Shown here in pieces: positions 54,606 to 64,000 of a stretch of DNA of 64,000 bases. The DNA is from Leifsonia sp. AG29 (GTDB lineage Bacteria > Actinomycetota > Actinomycetes > Actinomycetales > Microbacteriaceae): the NCBI RefSeq assembly GCF_009765225.1, contig NZ_VMSF01000001.1, forward strand, positions 1,488,001 to 1,552,000, given 5' to 3'. Under the pieces are notes generated by a model. The model did no database searches. It was not told the origin of the DNA and worked only from the letters and a program-made list of their open reading frames with translations. Position 1 is the first letter of the stretch. Every line of letters begins with the position of its first letter. The position numbers and the translations under genes are program-made.

Positions 54606-57175
54606 TGCCCGATCTCCGTCTCGCGTGCGCGGGGGCGGCCTTGTGGGCGTCCTGCGCCCTCTCGATCGGCATCCCTTCCATCGGATGGGCGCCTGCCGTT
54701 GCGCTCGGGGCGGCGGCCCTCCTCCTCCTGCTGGGCGCTGCAGTGATGGGACGCCGGGCGCACCGCGTGAGGTCCGCCCGAGCCCGCAGTCTGCTCCTTC
54801 TGGCGGCGCTCTCGATCGGAGCGGCGGCGCTCGGATCGTCTGTCGTGGCGGTGGAGGCTCCGGGGCGCGCCGGGGGCCCGCTCGCCGCCGCGGCCGCCTC
54901 CGGCGACGCCGCGAAGGTCGTCCTCCGGATCGAGACGGCCGCGCGTCCCTGGGCTCCGGGGTTCGATGGCACGCCCCGATGGTCGTGGCGGGGCACGGTG
55001 GTCGACGGCGTGACGGCACCGCACGTTCACGAGTCCGCCGGAACACCGGTCACCGTGGTCGTCTCTGCCCCTCGACGCGACATCGCCGACGTCGTCCTGG
55101 GCGCGACCGTGTCGGCGGAGGGACGCCTCCGTGCGAACGAGGCGGGAGAGGCGACGTCGTTCACGCTTCGCGCCGCGACGGTTCCCGCCGTCCTCGAGCC
55201 GCCGCCGTGGTGGCTGGCCTGGGCCGTGCCCGTGCGCGCCGCGTTCGCCGAGGCCGCTTCGCGAACACCCGGCGACGGGGGAGACCTGCTTCCGGGGCTC
55301 GCCATCGGCGACGAGACGGCGGTCTCCCGGTCCCTCGACGACGCCATGAAGGCCAGCTCGCTGAGCCACCTCACGGCCGTGTCCGGGGCGAACTGCGCGC
55401 TCGTGACGGGGCTCGTCTTCTTCCTGGCCGCACGGCTCGGGTTCGGTCGCCGCTCCCGCGTCGTGCTCGCCGGGGTGGCGCTGGCCGGCTTCGTCGTGCT
55501 GGTCGGTCCGGGTGCCAGCGTCATCCGCGCGGCGGCGATGGCCTCCGTCCTCCTCCTCGCGCTGGCTCGGGGACGTCCGGCCGACGGCGTGCCCGCCCTC
55601 GGTCTGGCCGTCATCGCGCTCCTCGTCCACGATCCCTGGTTGTCGCGCGACTACGGGTTCGCCCTCTCGGTGTTCGCCACAGCGGGCCTGCTGCTTCTCG
55701 CGCGCCCGCTCGCCGACGCCCTCTCCCGCTGGATGCCCCGGGTCCTCGGGCTGGTCATCGCCGTCCCCCTGGCGGCGCAGCTGGCGTGCCAGCCCATCCT
55801 GATCCTGCTGACGCCGTCGCTGCCGCTCTACGCCGTACCGGCCAATCTGCTGGCCGAGCCCGCCGCTCCGATCGCCACCGTCCTCGGGTGCGTCGCCTGC
55901 GCCGTTCTGCCGTGGTGGCCCGCTCTCGGCGACCTCTGCGTTCAGCTCGCGTGGCTCCCCTCGGCCTGGATCGCCCGTGTCGCGCGGGTCACGACCGACC
56001 TGCCGGCGACGGCGCTGCCCTGGCCGGACGGGCTGCTCGGCGTCCTCCTGTGCGCCCTCCTGCTCATCGCGGTAGCGCTCGTCAGCGCGCGCGGCCGCCT
56101 CCCTCGCGCGGTCGTCCGGCTCACGGCCCTTCTGCTCGTCGCGTCGGCCGTCGTGTACCTGGGCGTCCTCACCGGCGCGGGCATCGGGCGCTCGACGGGC
56201 TACCCGCAGGACTGGCAGATCGCCGCCTGCGATGTCGGTCAAGGCGACGCCCTGCTCGTGCGTGATGGGGATGCCGTGATGATGATCGACGTCGGCAGGG
56301 ATCCGGAACTGGCTGCGGCCTGTCTCGACCGCCTGCGGATCGACCGGGTCGACGTTCTCGTGCTGACCCATTTCGACGCGGATCACGTCGGTGGCCTCGA
56401 GGCCGTGGCGACGCGTGCCGACCGTGCCCTCGTCGGATCTCCGGGGCGGGCCGCCGACGACAGGAGGTTGTCCCTCCTCGCGACCGCAGGCGTGGAGGTC
56501 GAGACGGGTACGGCGGGGATGCGCGGTTCGCTGGGCCGGATCTCCTGGCGCCTGCTCTGGCCGAGCGCACCACCGGGTGCCCCCGCGGCGAGCGGCAACG
56601 ACGGCAGTCTCACCGTCGAGACCGAAGGACTCGGCATCCGTGCGCTCTTCCTCGGCGACCTGGGGGAGGAGGCGCAGGACGAGCTGCTCGCCACCGGAGC
56701 GCTCCGACCGGTCGACGTGGTCAAGGTGGCCCATCACGGGTCCGCCGACCAGAGCCCGCGGCTGTACGACTCGATCGGAGCCCGGCTGGGCCTCCTCTCC
56801 GTGGGGCGGCGGAACGGGTACGGCCACCCCACCGCATCCGCCCTCCGGATGCTCGCGCGATCCGGTACGGCGGTCGCGCGCACCGACGAGCAGGGGTTGC
56901 TGCTGATCGCTCCGGACAGCGGCGGAGAGCCGGTGGTCTGGAGCGAACGATCCGAACCCACGAGCGGGAGCGCCGACCCGGCGTCCGCGACGCGTGCGGG
57001 TCGGGCGCCGGTGGTCGCCCGTATCCTGGGACAGGGCTCCGATCACGGAGACGAACGAGGAGAACAGTGGCGACCAGAACCGCAGCCCGAGGAGGCGCGA
57101 CCAAGAGCCGTGCCTCCGTCGCGATCCCCCAGCTGGCCTGGAACCAGATCCGCCCGGCACCCGTCGTCCTCGTGA
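54605..57175 (+). CDS. comEC: ComEC/Rec2-type DNA-uptake channel
   Basis: 856 residues. The ATG at 54605 shares its A with the comEA stop; a GTG one codon earlier is equally possible. An N-terminal soluble domain follows two membrane segments. The competence domain has about eight membrane helices (LTAVSGANCALVTG near 255), and the C-terminal metallo-beta-lactamase-like domain has THFDADHVGG near 585 and AHHGSADQ near 715. It transports single-stranded DNA. The reading frame runs 109 bases into holA; the last ~45 residues are Pro/Arg-rich and unlike the rest. Confidence 0.9.
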   Translation: MPDLRLACAGAALWASCALSIGIPSIGWAPAVALGAAALLLLLGAAVMGRRAHRVRSARARSLLLLAALSIGAAALGSSVVAVEAPGRAGGPLAAAAASGDAAKVVLRIETAARPWAPGFDGTPRWSWRGTVVDGVTAPHVHESAGTPVTVVVSAPRRDIADVVLGATVSAEGRLRANEAGEATSFTLRAATVPAVLEPPPWWLAWAVPVRAAFAEAASRTPGDGGDLLPGLAIGDETAVSRSLDDAMKASSLSHLTAVSGANCALVTGLVFFLAARLGFGRRSRVVLAGVALAGFVVLVGPGASVIRAAAMASVLLLALARGRPADGVPALGLAVIALLVHDPWLSRDYGFALSVFATAGLLLLARPLADALSRWMPRVLGLVIAVPLAAQLACQPILILLTPSLPLYAVPANLLAEPAAPIATVLGCVACAVLPWWPALGDLCVQLAWLPSAWIARVARVTTDLPATALPWPDGLLGVLLCALLLIAVALVSARGRLPRAVVRLTALLLVASAVVYLGVLTGAGIGRSTGYPQDWQIAACDVGQGDALLVRDGDAVMMIDVGRDPELAAACLDRLRIDRVDVLVLTHFDADHVGGLEAVATRADRALVGSPGRAADDRRLSLLATAGVEVETGTAGMRGSLGRISWRLLWPSAPPGAPAASGNDGSLTVETEGLGIRALFLGDLGEEAQDELLATGALRPVDVVKVAHHGSADQSPRLYDSIGARLGLLSVGRRNGYGHPTASALRMLARSGTAVARTDEQGLLLIAPDSGGEPVVWSERSEPTSGSADPASATRAGRAPVVARILGQGSDHGDERGEQWRPEPQPEEARPRAVPPSRSPSWPGTRSARHPSSS
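57022..57027 (+). promoter_or_regulatory. Candidate -10 box (TATCCT) of holA inside comEC
   Basis: TATCCT would start a transcript near 57034, with ribosome site AGGAG (57058-57062) before the holA GTG at 57067. It lies within the comEC reading frame. Confidence 0.45.
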
Positions 57176-58104
57176 CGGGCGGAGAGGGCTTCCTGGCCGA
57201 CCGGGCGATCCGCACGCTGCGCGACGCCCTCAAAGCCGAGGATCCGAGCCTCGAGATCAGCGATCTCGATGCCGCCGACTACGCCCCCGGCGAGCTGCTC
57301 ACGCTCGCGAGCCCCTCCCTGTTCGGCGAGCCGCGGCTGATCCGCGTGGCGAGTGTGGAGAAGTGCAGCGAGGGGTTCCTCGCCGAGATGCTCGACTACC
57401 TCGGGTCGCCGGCGGACGGCACGGTCGTCGTCCTCCGCCACAGCGGCGGCGTCCGCGGCAAGAAGCTTCTCGACGCGATCCGTTCCGGCAGCGGGGACGC
57501 CATCGAGGTCGTCTGCACCGAGCTCAAGAAGGACGCAGAGAAGTACGACTTCGCTCAGGCGGAGTTCGCCGCCGCGAAACGCAAGATCACACCGGGTGCG
57601 CTCCGCGCGATCGTCTCCGCGTTCTCCGACGACCTCGCCGAACTCGCGGCCGCCTGCCAGCAGCTGCTGTCCGATTCGGCGGAACAGATCACGGAGTCCA
57701 CGGTCGACAAGTACTACGGCGGACGGGTCGAGACCAACGCCTTCCAGGTCGCCGACGCCGCGATCGCGGGTCGTCACGGAGAAGCACTCGTGACCCTAAG
57801 GCACGCGCTCGCGTCCGGCGCCGACCCGGTGCCGATGGTCGCCGCATTCGCCAGCAAGCTCCGCACGATGGCGAAGCTGGCCGGCTCCCGAGGCGGTTCC
57901 GCCCAGCTGGCGCAGCAGTACGGGCTCGCCCCCTGGCAGGTCGACCGGGCCCGTCGCGACCTTCAGGGCTGGACGGAGGACGGCCTGGGCCGCTGCATCG
58001 AACTCCTCGCCGAGACCGATTTCGCCGTCAAGGGGGGTGGTCGCGACCCGGTGTTCGCGCTCGAGCGCATGATCCGCGTCATCAGCGCCCGGGGCCGAGG
58101 CTGA
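57067..58104 (+). CDS. holA: DNA polymerase III delta subunit
   Basis: 345 residues from GTG 57067. The clamp-loader fold is recognisable in PVVLVTGGEGFLADRAI, LFGEPRLIRV, VVVLRHSGGVRGKKLLD and the C-terminal MIRVIS. It opens the sliding clamp during replication. Its first 109 bases overlap the comEC frame, and its position between comEC and rpsT is standard for actinobacteria. Confidence 0.92.
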   Translation: MATRTAARGGATKSRASVAIPQLAWNQIRPAPVVLVTGGEGFLADRAIRTLRDALKAEDPSLEISDLDAADYAPGELLTLASPSLFGEPRLIRVASVEKCSEGFLAEMLDYLGSPADGTVVVLRHSGGVRGKKLLDAIRSGSGDAIEVVCTELKKDAEKYDFAQAEFAAAKRKITPGALRAIVSAFSDDLAELAAACQQLLSDSAEQITESTVDKYYGGRVETNAFQVADAAIAGRHGEALVTLRHALASGADPVPMVAAFASKLRTMAKLAGSRGGSAQLAQQYGLAPWQVDRARRDLQGWTEDGLGRCIELLAETDFAVKGGGRDPVFALERMIRVISARGRG

Positions 58105-58137
58105 TCGCCGGCTCTGGTCGACACACCACCGACAAGA

Positions 58138-58176
58138 CGAGAGCCCCCGCCGGACCGGGTCCGGCGGGGGCTCTCG
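58138..58176. terminator. Strong bidirectional terminator between holA and rpsT
   Basis: A perfect 18-bp stem (58138-58155 with 58159-58176) and a 3-base loop, starting CGAGAGCCCCCGCCGGAC. It serves the converging holA and rpsT transcripts. No T-tract, as in other I-shaped actinobacterial terminators. Confidence 0.88.
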
Positions 58177-58190
58177 ACGTCAGAGGCGAC

Positions 58191-58451
58191 TCAGAGAGCG
58201 GCCACCTGCTTGGCGATGGCCGACTTGCGGTTCGCCGCCTGGTTCTTGTGGATGACGCCCTTGCTGGCCGCCTTGTCGATCTTCTTGGAAGCGAGGCGCA
58301 GCGCCGCGGTCGCCTTGTCCTTGTCGCCGCCGGCGACGGCCTCACGGGTGGCGCGGATGGCGGTCTTGAGCTCGCTCTTGACGGCCTTGTTGCGCTCCTG
58401 AGCCTTCTTGTTGGTGCGGTTGCGCTTGATCTGCGACTTGATGTTTGCCAC
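58191..58451 (-). CDS. rpsT: 30S ribosomal protein S20
   Basis: 86 residues, the usual length, beginning [20 protein letters not shown]; lysine/arginine-rich helices bind the 5' domain of 16S rRNA. The GTG start at 58451 is preceded by a leader of about 98 bases. A clear promoter lies upstream and a strong terminator follows. Confidence 0.97.
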   Translation of the reverse strand: MANIKSQIKRNRTNKKAQERNKAVKSELKTAIRATREAVAGGDKDKATAALRLASKKIDKAASKGVIHKNQAANRKSAIAKQVAAL

Positions 58452-58555
58452 GGAGGGTTACTTTCGTTTGTCAGTGAGTATCGGATGTGCCGCTCAGCGA
58501 GAGAGGGCGCCTTGCGGCGTTCGTGCGGAGACACCCACACGCAAGCCAACAAACA

Positions 58556-58584
58556 ACTTTACCAGTGGGCCGCTCCCGCACCAA
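58556..58584 (-). promoter_or_regulatory. rpsT promoter
   Basis: On the minus strand TTGGTG (58579-58584) and TAAAGT (58556-58561) are 17 bases apart, the best -35/-10 pair in the window. The ~98-base leader contains CGCC-GCAA-GGCG, a stem with a GNRA-type loop, which may be used for control of S20 synthesis (inference). Confidence 0.7.
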
Positions 58585-58613
58585 AACCGGTGATTGCCGG
58601 CGTGGTTCGTGGG

Positions 58614-59507
58614 CTACTCGGCCGCGCCGATGGAGGCCGGCGCGTAGGAACCCGAGGAGAGCTCCTCGACGAGGGAGGCGCGGTTCGGCTCCCAGCCCAG
58701 CTCGACGCGGGCCTTGGTCCCGCGCGCCTGCTGGTCGAGCAGGAGAGCATCGGCCAGCGCCTCCCCGAGGCGGCCCCGCGTCTCCTCGACGGTCTCGGCG
58801 CGGACACCGCCGACGACGCCGTAGGCTGCGGCGACGGCCTCCCCGAGCTCGCGGACGGTCGGGTTGACGCCGCTCGCTCCGATGTACGACTCGCCGCGGC
58901 CGCCCAGCTCGAACGCGAGGACGTACAGCTCAGCGAGGTCGTCCACGTGGACCGTGCCCCAGTGCTGGCTCCCGTCGCCGATCAGGCGGATCGCGGGCTC
59001 GCCCTCGGTCTCGCGCGGTGCGTCGACCACGAGGCGCGCGAGCCCGGTTCCCTTGCCGTACACGATCGACGGGACGACGACGATGCCGCGGACGCCCTCG
59101 GCCGAGAGGACCCGTGCCTCGTTCGCGCCGCGCCACGCCGTGATCGCGGGCGGCGCCGCGGGGGAGTCCTCTGTCAGGTCCTCGCCCGAGCCGTAGGTCC
59201 AGAGGCCGCCCGTGTGGACGAGCGCCTTTCCGCTGTCGCCGAGGCCTCGCAGCGCCGCGTCGATGAAGACGGGGTCTCCGTCCTTCGTCGAGGCCACGTG
59301 GATGACCCCGTCGGAATCGGCGGCGGCGCGGGCCACGAGCTCCGAATCGGTGACGTCGCCGACGAGAGCGCGCGCTCCGGCGGCCTCCACCGCGGCCGCC
59401 TTGGCCTCGTCGCGCACCAGGGCGGTGACGGAGTGGCCCCCCTCGATGAGGCGGGAGAGGACGGAGGTGCCGATGTAGCCGGTCGCGCCGGTCAGAAGGA
59501 TGCTCAT
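58614..59507 (-). CDS. NAD(P)-dependent epimerase/dehydratase-family protein
   Basis: 297 residues from ATG 59507. The Rossmann motif GATGYIG is at 7-13 and the extended SDR pattern continues with LVGDVTDSE and VVVPSIVYGKG near 150. The usual YxxxK active-site pair is not evident, so it may bind a nucleotide without classic catalysis, or act like NmrA/SDR-type reductases. The substrate is unknown. It sits between rpsT and an amidohydrolase gene. Confidence 0.82.
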   Translation of the reverse strand: MSILLTGATGYIGTSVLSRLIEGGHSVTALVRDEAKAAAVEAAGARALVGDVTDSELVARAAADSDGVIHVASTKDGDPVFIDAALRGLGDSGKALVHTGGLWTYGSGEDLTEDSPAAPPAITAWRGANEARVLSAEGVRGIVVVPSIVYGKGTGLARLVVDAPRETEGEPAIRLIGDGSQHWGTVHVDDLAELYVLAFELGGRGESYIGASGVNPTVRELGEAVAAAYGVVGGVRAETVEETRGRLGEALADALLLDQQARGTKARVELGWEPNRASLVEELSSGSYAPASIGAAE

Positions 59508-59547
59508 ACCGTAAGCGAACGCCGGAGAGCCGGAGGCATTCCCGGCG

Positions 59548-59553
59548 TAGGCT
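59548..59553 (+). promoter_or_regulatory. Leaderless -10 box (TAGGCT) of the amidohydrolase gene
   Basis: TAGGCT lies 7 bases before the ATG at 59561. Confidence 0.5.
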
Positions 59554-59560
59554 CGAGAGC

Positions 59561-60814
59561 ATGACCGATCGTATGGAATCCGCCGCCTCCCCTCGCTTCT
59601 CCGCCTCGGTCGCCATCGTCGGTGCGCACGTCGTCCCGGTCGTCGGCGATCCGATCGAGAACGGCACGGTCCTCGTCCAGGACGGCGTGATCTCGGCGGT
59701 GGGCCCCTCCTCCGAGGTGAGCGTCCCGGAGGGCGTGCGCACGGTCGACGCGGGCGGCCGCTGGGTGCTCCCCGGCTTCGTGGAGGCCCACGGCCACGTC
59801 GGCATCCACGAGGAGGCCAATGGACCGGCCGGGGACGACACGAACGAGATGACGACGCCGAACACGGCGGCGGTCCGCGCGGTCGACGCGATCAACATCG
59901 ACGACGAGGGCTTCCGCGACGCGCTCTCGGGAGGCGTCACGGCCGTGGTCGTCAAGCCGGGCTCCGGCAACCCGATCGGCGGCCAGACCGTCGCGATCAA
60001 GACGTGGGGCGGCCGTGTCATCGACGAGCAGGTCATCCGCGAGTCCGTCAGCGTCAAGTCCGCCCTCGGTGAGAATCCGAAGCGCGTGTACGGCGGCAAG
60101 AACCAGACGCCGAGCACCCGGCTCGGCGTGGCAATGATCATCCGCGAGGCGTTCGTCGAGGCGCAGAACTACCGAGCCCAGCGCGAGGAGGCCGAGCGCG
60201 ACGGCAAGCCCTTTGCGCGCGATCTCGCGAAGGAGACGCTCGCGCGGGTGCTGGACGGCGAGCTGTACTGGGACCAGCACACGCACCGCCACGACGACAT
60301 CGCCACGGCGATCCGCCTCGCCGACGAGTTCGGGTACAAGCTCGTGGTCAACCACGGCACCGAGGCGCACAAGATCGCGGACGTCCTCGCGGAGCGCGAC
60401 ATCCCCGTGATCTTCGGGCCGATGTTCACCTCCCGGTCCAAGGTCGAGCTGCGCGACCGGGCCATCGCGAATCTCGCGCTCCTGGCCGCCGCCGGTGTCC
60501 GCGTGGCGATCACCACCGACCACCCGGTCGTCCCGATCAACTTCCTCGTCTATCAGGCGGCCCTCGCGGTCAAGGACGGTCTGCCACGCCAGACCGCCCT
60601 GGAGGCGCTGACCATCAACCCGGCGACCTTCCTCGGCCTCGAGGAGCGGATCGGCGCCCTCACGCCCGGCCGCGACGGCGACGTCGTCGTCTGGTCCGGC
60701 GACCCGCTCGACGTGAACTCGCGGGCCGAGCGGGTCTTCATCCAGGGCTGCGAGGTTTACCGCTGGGAGGACGGCGCCGCCCACGTCGTGGAGCGCGCCG
60801 AGCGCTTCGCCTGA
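59561..60814 (+). CDS. Amidohydrolase-family metal-dependent hydrolase
   Basis: 417 residues from ATG 59561. The TIM-barrel metal site shows [10 protein letters not shown] (HxH) near 82, HTHRHDD near 243, NHGTEAHK near 263 and TTDHPVVP near 310; flanking strands ([25 protein letters not shown]) form the usual small beta domain. It resembles imidazolonepropionase/dihydroorotase-like enzymes; the substrate is unknown and there is no pathway context nearby. Confidence 0.88.
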   Translation: MTDRMESAASPRFSASVAIVGAHVVPVVGDPIENGTVLVQDGVISAVGPSSEVSVPEGVRTVDAGGRWVLPGFVEAHGHVGIHEEANGPAGDDTNEMTTPNTAAVRAVDAINIDDEGFRDALSGGVTAVVVKPGSGNPIGGQTVAIKTWGGRVIDEQVIRESVSVKSALGENPKRVYGGKNQTPSTRLGVAMIIREAFVEAQNYRAQREEAERDGKPFARDLAKETLARVLDGELYWDQHTHRHDDIATAIRLADEFGYKLVVNHGTEAHKIADVLAERDIPVIFGPMFTSRSKVELRDRAIANLALLAAAGVRVAITTDHPVVPINFLVYQAALAVKDGLPRQTALEALTINPATFLGLEERIGALTPGRDGDVVVWSGDPLDVNSRAERVFIQGCEVYRWEDGAAHVVERAERFA

Positions 60815-60866
60815 CACCGCGCAGCGGGCGTCCGGGCCGGCCCGTTCATGGGAGAATGGCCGGACG

Positions 60867-62717
<1,851 letters not shown>

Positions 62718-62727
62718 GCTCGTAGCC

Positions 62728-63381
62728 ATGCGCCGCTCCACCTTCACCGACCAGCCCGTGACGTACGGTGCCGTCGGCGGCACCCAGGCGTCCGATCTGC
62801 TCTACTACCCGCCGAAGGGCTACAAGCCGCTCGAGCGGTCTATCCGGCTGGGCAGCGGCGACGCGCGCTTCGACACGGCCGCCACCGCGCTCATGGCCTG
62901 GGGCGTCCAGCGGGGGAGCGGCATCCTCGTCACGGATGTCCGGGAGGGCACGGGTGTCCAGTACGAGGGGATCGAGTTCAATCCGGACGGCTCCCCGGTG
63001 CGGATGCGCACGCGTGAGCAGGAGCCGGAGGAGCACGTCTTCACCGACGACGGCACCCCGTTCGTCCGCAACGGCATGACGGCGCTCCTCAAGGTCCCCT
63101 TCGGCCCGTTCAAGGTGTCGGCGCCGGTTCGGGTCGTGTACGTGATCGACGAGCCGTTCCGCAAGGGGTTCGCCTACGGCACCCTGCACGGGCATCCCGA
63201 GAGCGGCGAGGAGCTGTTCATGGTCGAGCATCGCGACGACGACACCGTCTGGTTCGTGCTCCGCGCCTTCTCGCGCCCGTCGAACGCCTTCTACCGCCTC
63301 GGCTCCCCGGTGCTCGGCATGGTCCAGCGCCGTTACACGAATCGGTACCTGCGGGCGCTCCACCCCGCACGGTCCGCCTGA
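62728..63381 (+). CDS. DUF1990-domain protein
   Basis: 217 residues from ATG 62728. The beta-rich fold shows TYGAVGGTQ, YKPLERSIRLG, FAYGTLHGHPESGEELF and FYRLGSPVLGMVQRRY, characteristic of DUF1990. Function unknown; the family is found in bacteria and plants. The stop shares its A with the hemW start (TGATG), so the two are coupled. Confidence 0.88.
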   Translation: MRRSTFTDQPVTYGAVGGTQASDLLYYPPKGYKPLERSIRLGSGDARFDTAATALMAWGVQRGSGILVTDVREGTGVQYEGIEFNPDGSPVRMRTREQEPEEHVFTDDGTPFVRNGMTALLKVPFGPFKVSAPVRVVYVIDEPFRKGFAYGTLHGHPESGEELFMVEHRDDDTVWFVLRAFSRPSNAFYRLGSPVLGMVQRRYTNRYLRALHPARSA

Positions 63382-64000
63382 TGCCGAGCACGCTTCCGCT
63401 CGGCGACCCGGCCCCCGCTGACGGGCTCCTCCCGGCCTCCGCACGTCCCGGCGCCGACCGGCGCGACTTCGGCGTGTACCTCCACGTGCCGTTCTGCCGG
63501 GTGCGCTGCGGCTACTGCGACTTCAACACCTACACGGCCACCGAGCTCCGCGGCGTGTCCCAGTCGGATTACGCCGGGCACGCGGTGCGGGAGGTCGAGT
63601 TCGCCGCGCACGCGCTGAGCGCGAGCGGGCTCCCGCCGCGTCCCGTCTCCACAGTGTTCTTCGGCGGAGGCACACCCACCCTCCTGCCGCCCGGCGACCT
63701 CGGGGCGATGCTCGGAGCGGTACGCGACGCCTGGGGCATCGCACCCGGCGCCGAGGTCACCACCGAGGCGAACCCCGACTCCGTCGATGCGGACGATCTC
63801 CGGCGTCTGGCGGATGCGGGCTTCACCCGCGTCTCCTTCGGCATGCAGTCCGCGGTGCCTCACGTGCTGGCAACGCTCGAGCGAACGCACGACCCGGCGC
63901 GCGTACCGCTCGTCGTCGGCTGGGCTCGCGATGCCGGCCTCCAGGTGAGCCTCGATCTGATCTACGGGACCCCGGGCGAGTCGCTGGACGACTGGTCGCG
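63381..64000 (+). CDS. hemW: Radical-SAM heme chaperone HemW, 3' end outside the window
   Basis: 206 codons are visible from ATG 63381, which shares its A with the previous stop. The radical-SAM cluster motif is CRVRCGYC near 37-44 (CxxxCxxC), followed by FFGGGTPTLL, TTEANPDSV and SFGMQSAVPHVL, typical of HemW rather than coproporphyrinogen III oxidase HemN. HemW delivers heme to respiratory enzymes. The C-terminus is cut by the window edge. Confidence 0.93.
   Translation, partial: MPSTLPLGDPAPADGLLPASARPGADRRDFGVYLHVPFCRVRCGYCDFNTYTATELRGVSQSDYAGHAVREVEFAAHALSASGLPPRPVSTVFFGGGTPTLLPPGDLGAMLGAVRDAWGIAPGAEVTTEANPDSVDADDLRRLADAGFTRVSFGMQSAVPHVLATLERTHDPARVPLVVGWARDAGLQVSLDLIYGTPGESLDDWS

Noticed and set aside
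54305-57160. A 951-codon minus-strand frame opposite comEA/comEC
   Set aside because: Gly/Arg-rich with no domains; the plus strand carries intact ComEA and ComEC motifs.
56994-59564. An 856-codon plus-strand frame across holA, the terminator, rpsT and the epimerase-like gene
   Set aside because: It crosses a strong terminator and two genes of opposite strand and shows only shadow composition.

Overview
The window is a contiguous piece of a high-GC actinobacterial chromosome. The roughly 70% GC content, frequent GTG starts, GTGA/ATGA stop-start overlaps, many apparently leaderless genes, a cydABDC locus and the dxr-rseP-ispG-proS and comEA-comEC-holA-rpsT-lepA-hemW orders all suggest Actinobacteria, most likely Microbacteriaceae (Leifsonia-like). 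The family assignment is an inference. I see 53 protein genes, two of them cut by the window edges. I see no tRNA or rRNA gene, insertion sequence, prophage or CRISPR array. Gene density is very high; only one gap (15872-16230) exceeds 300 bases.

Region 1 (1-14736) is an eight-gene, one-strand module: an FHA protein (5' end missing), a PP2C phosphatase, a membrane Ser/Thr kinase, a 1971-residue membrane-anchored Ig/fibronectin-III surface protein, a MoxR AAA+ ATPase, a DUF58 protein, a multi-pass transglutaminase-like protein that has lost its catalytic Cys and His, and a zinc-ribbon/FHA protein. Five of the seven junctions are 4-base overlaps. It looks like a kinase/phosphatase/FHA circuit wired to a MoxR-assisted cell-surface apparatus and is the best candidate for an under-described system here.

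Region 2 (14756-26422) handles nitrogen and polyamines: alanine dehydrogenase, a divergent potDABC polyamine importer, a class 3 asparaginase coupled to a GABA aminotransferase, an OsmC-like peroxidase, a PlsC-like acyltransferase, a secreted actinobacterial protein of unknown function and a second GABA aminotransferase.

Region 3 (26506-36408) holds an FKBP lipoprotein, dxr, site-2 protease rseP, ispG and proS, then on the minus strand a FUSC-type membrane protein, an AlkZ-like DNA glycosylase and an App1-type phosphatase.

Region 4 (36604-48800) has a TetR regulator with a candidate operator over its own -10 element, an OpuC-type compatible-solute ABC importer, a second TetR regulator, and a BlaI/M56-peptidase pair divergent from cydABDC. 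Two perfect TTCTAC-N5-GTAGAA palindromes sit in the blaI-cydA gap, suggesting a BlaI/BlaR1-type switch for cytochrome bd oxidase.

Region 5 (48797-64000) is housekeeping: divergent pabC-like and pabB genes, leuS, comEA, comEC, holA, rpsT, an epimerase-like gene, an amidohydrolase, lepA, a DUF1990 gene and the start of hemW. Across the window about fifteen genes have a TAnnnT-type hexamer 6 or 7 bases before the start codon, the signature of leaderless transcription.
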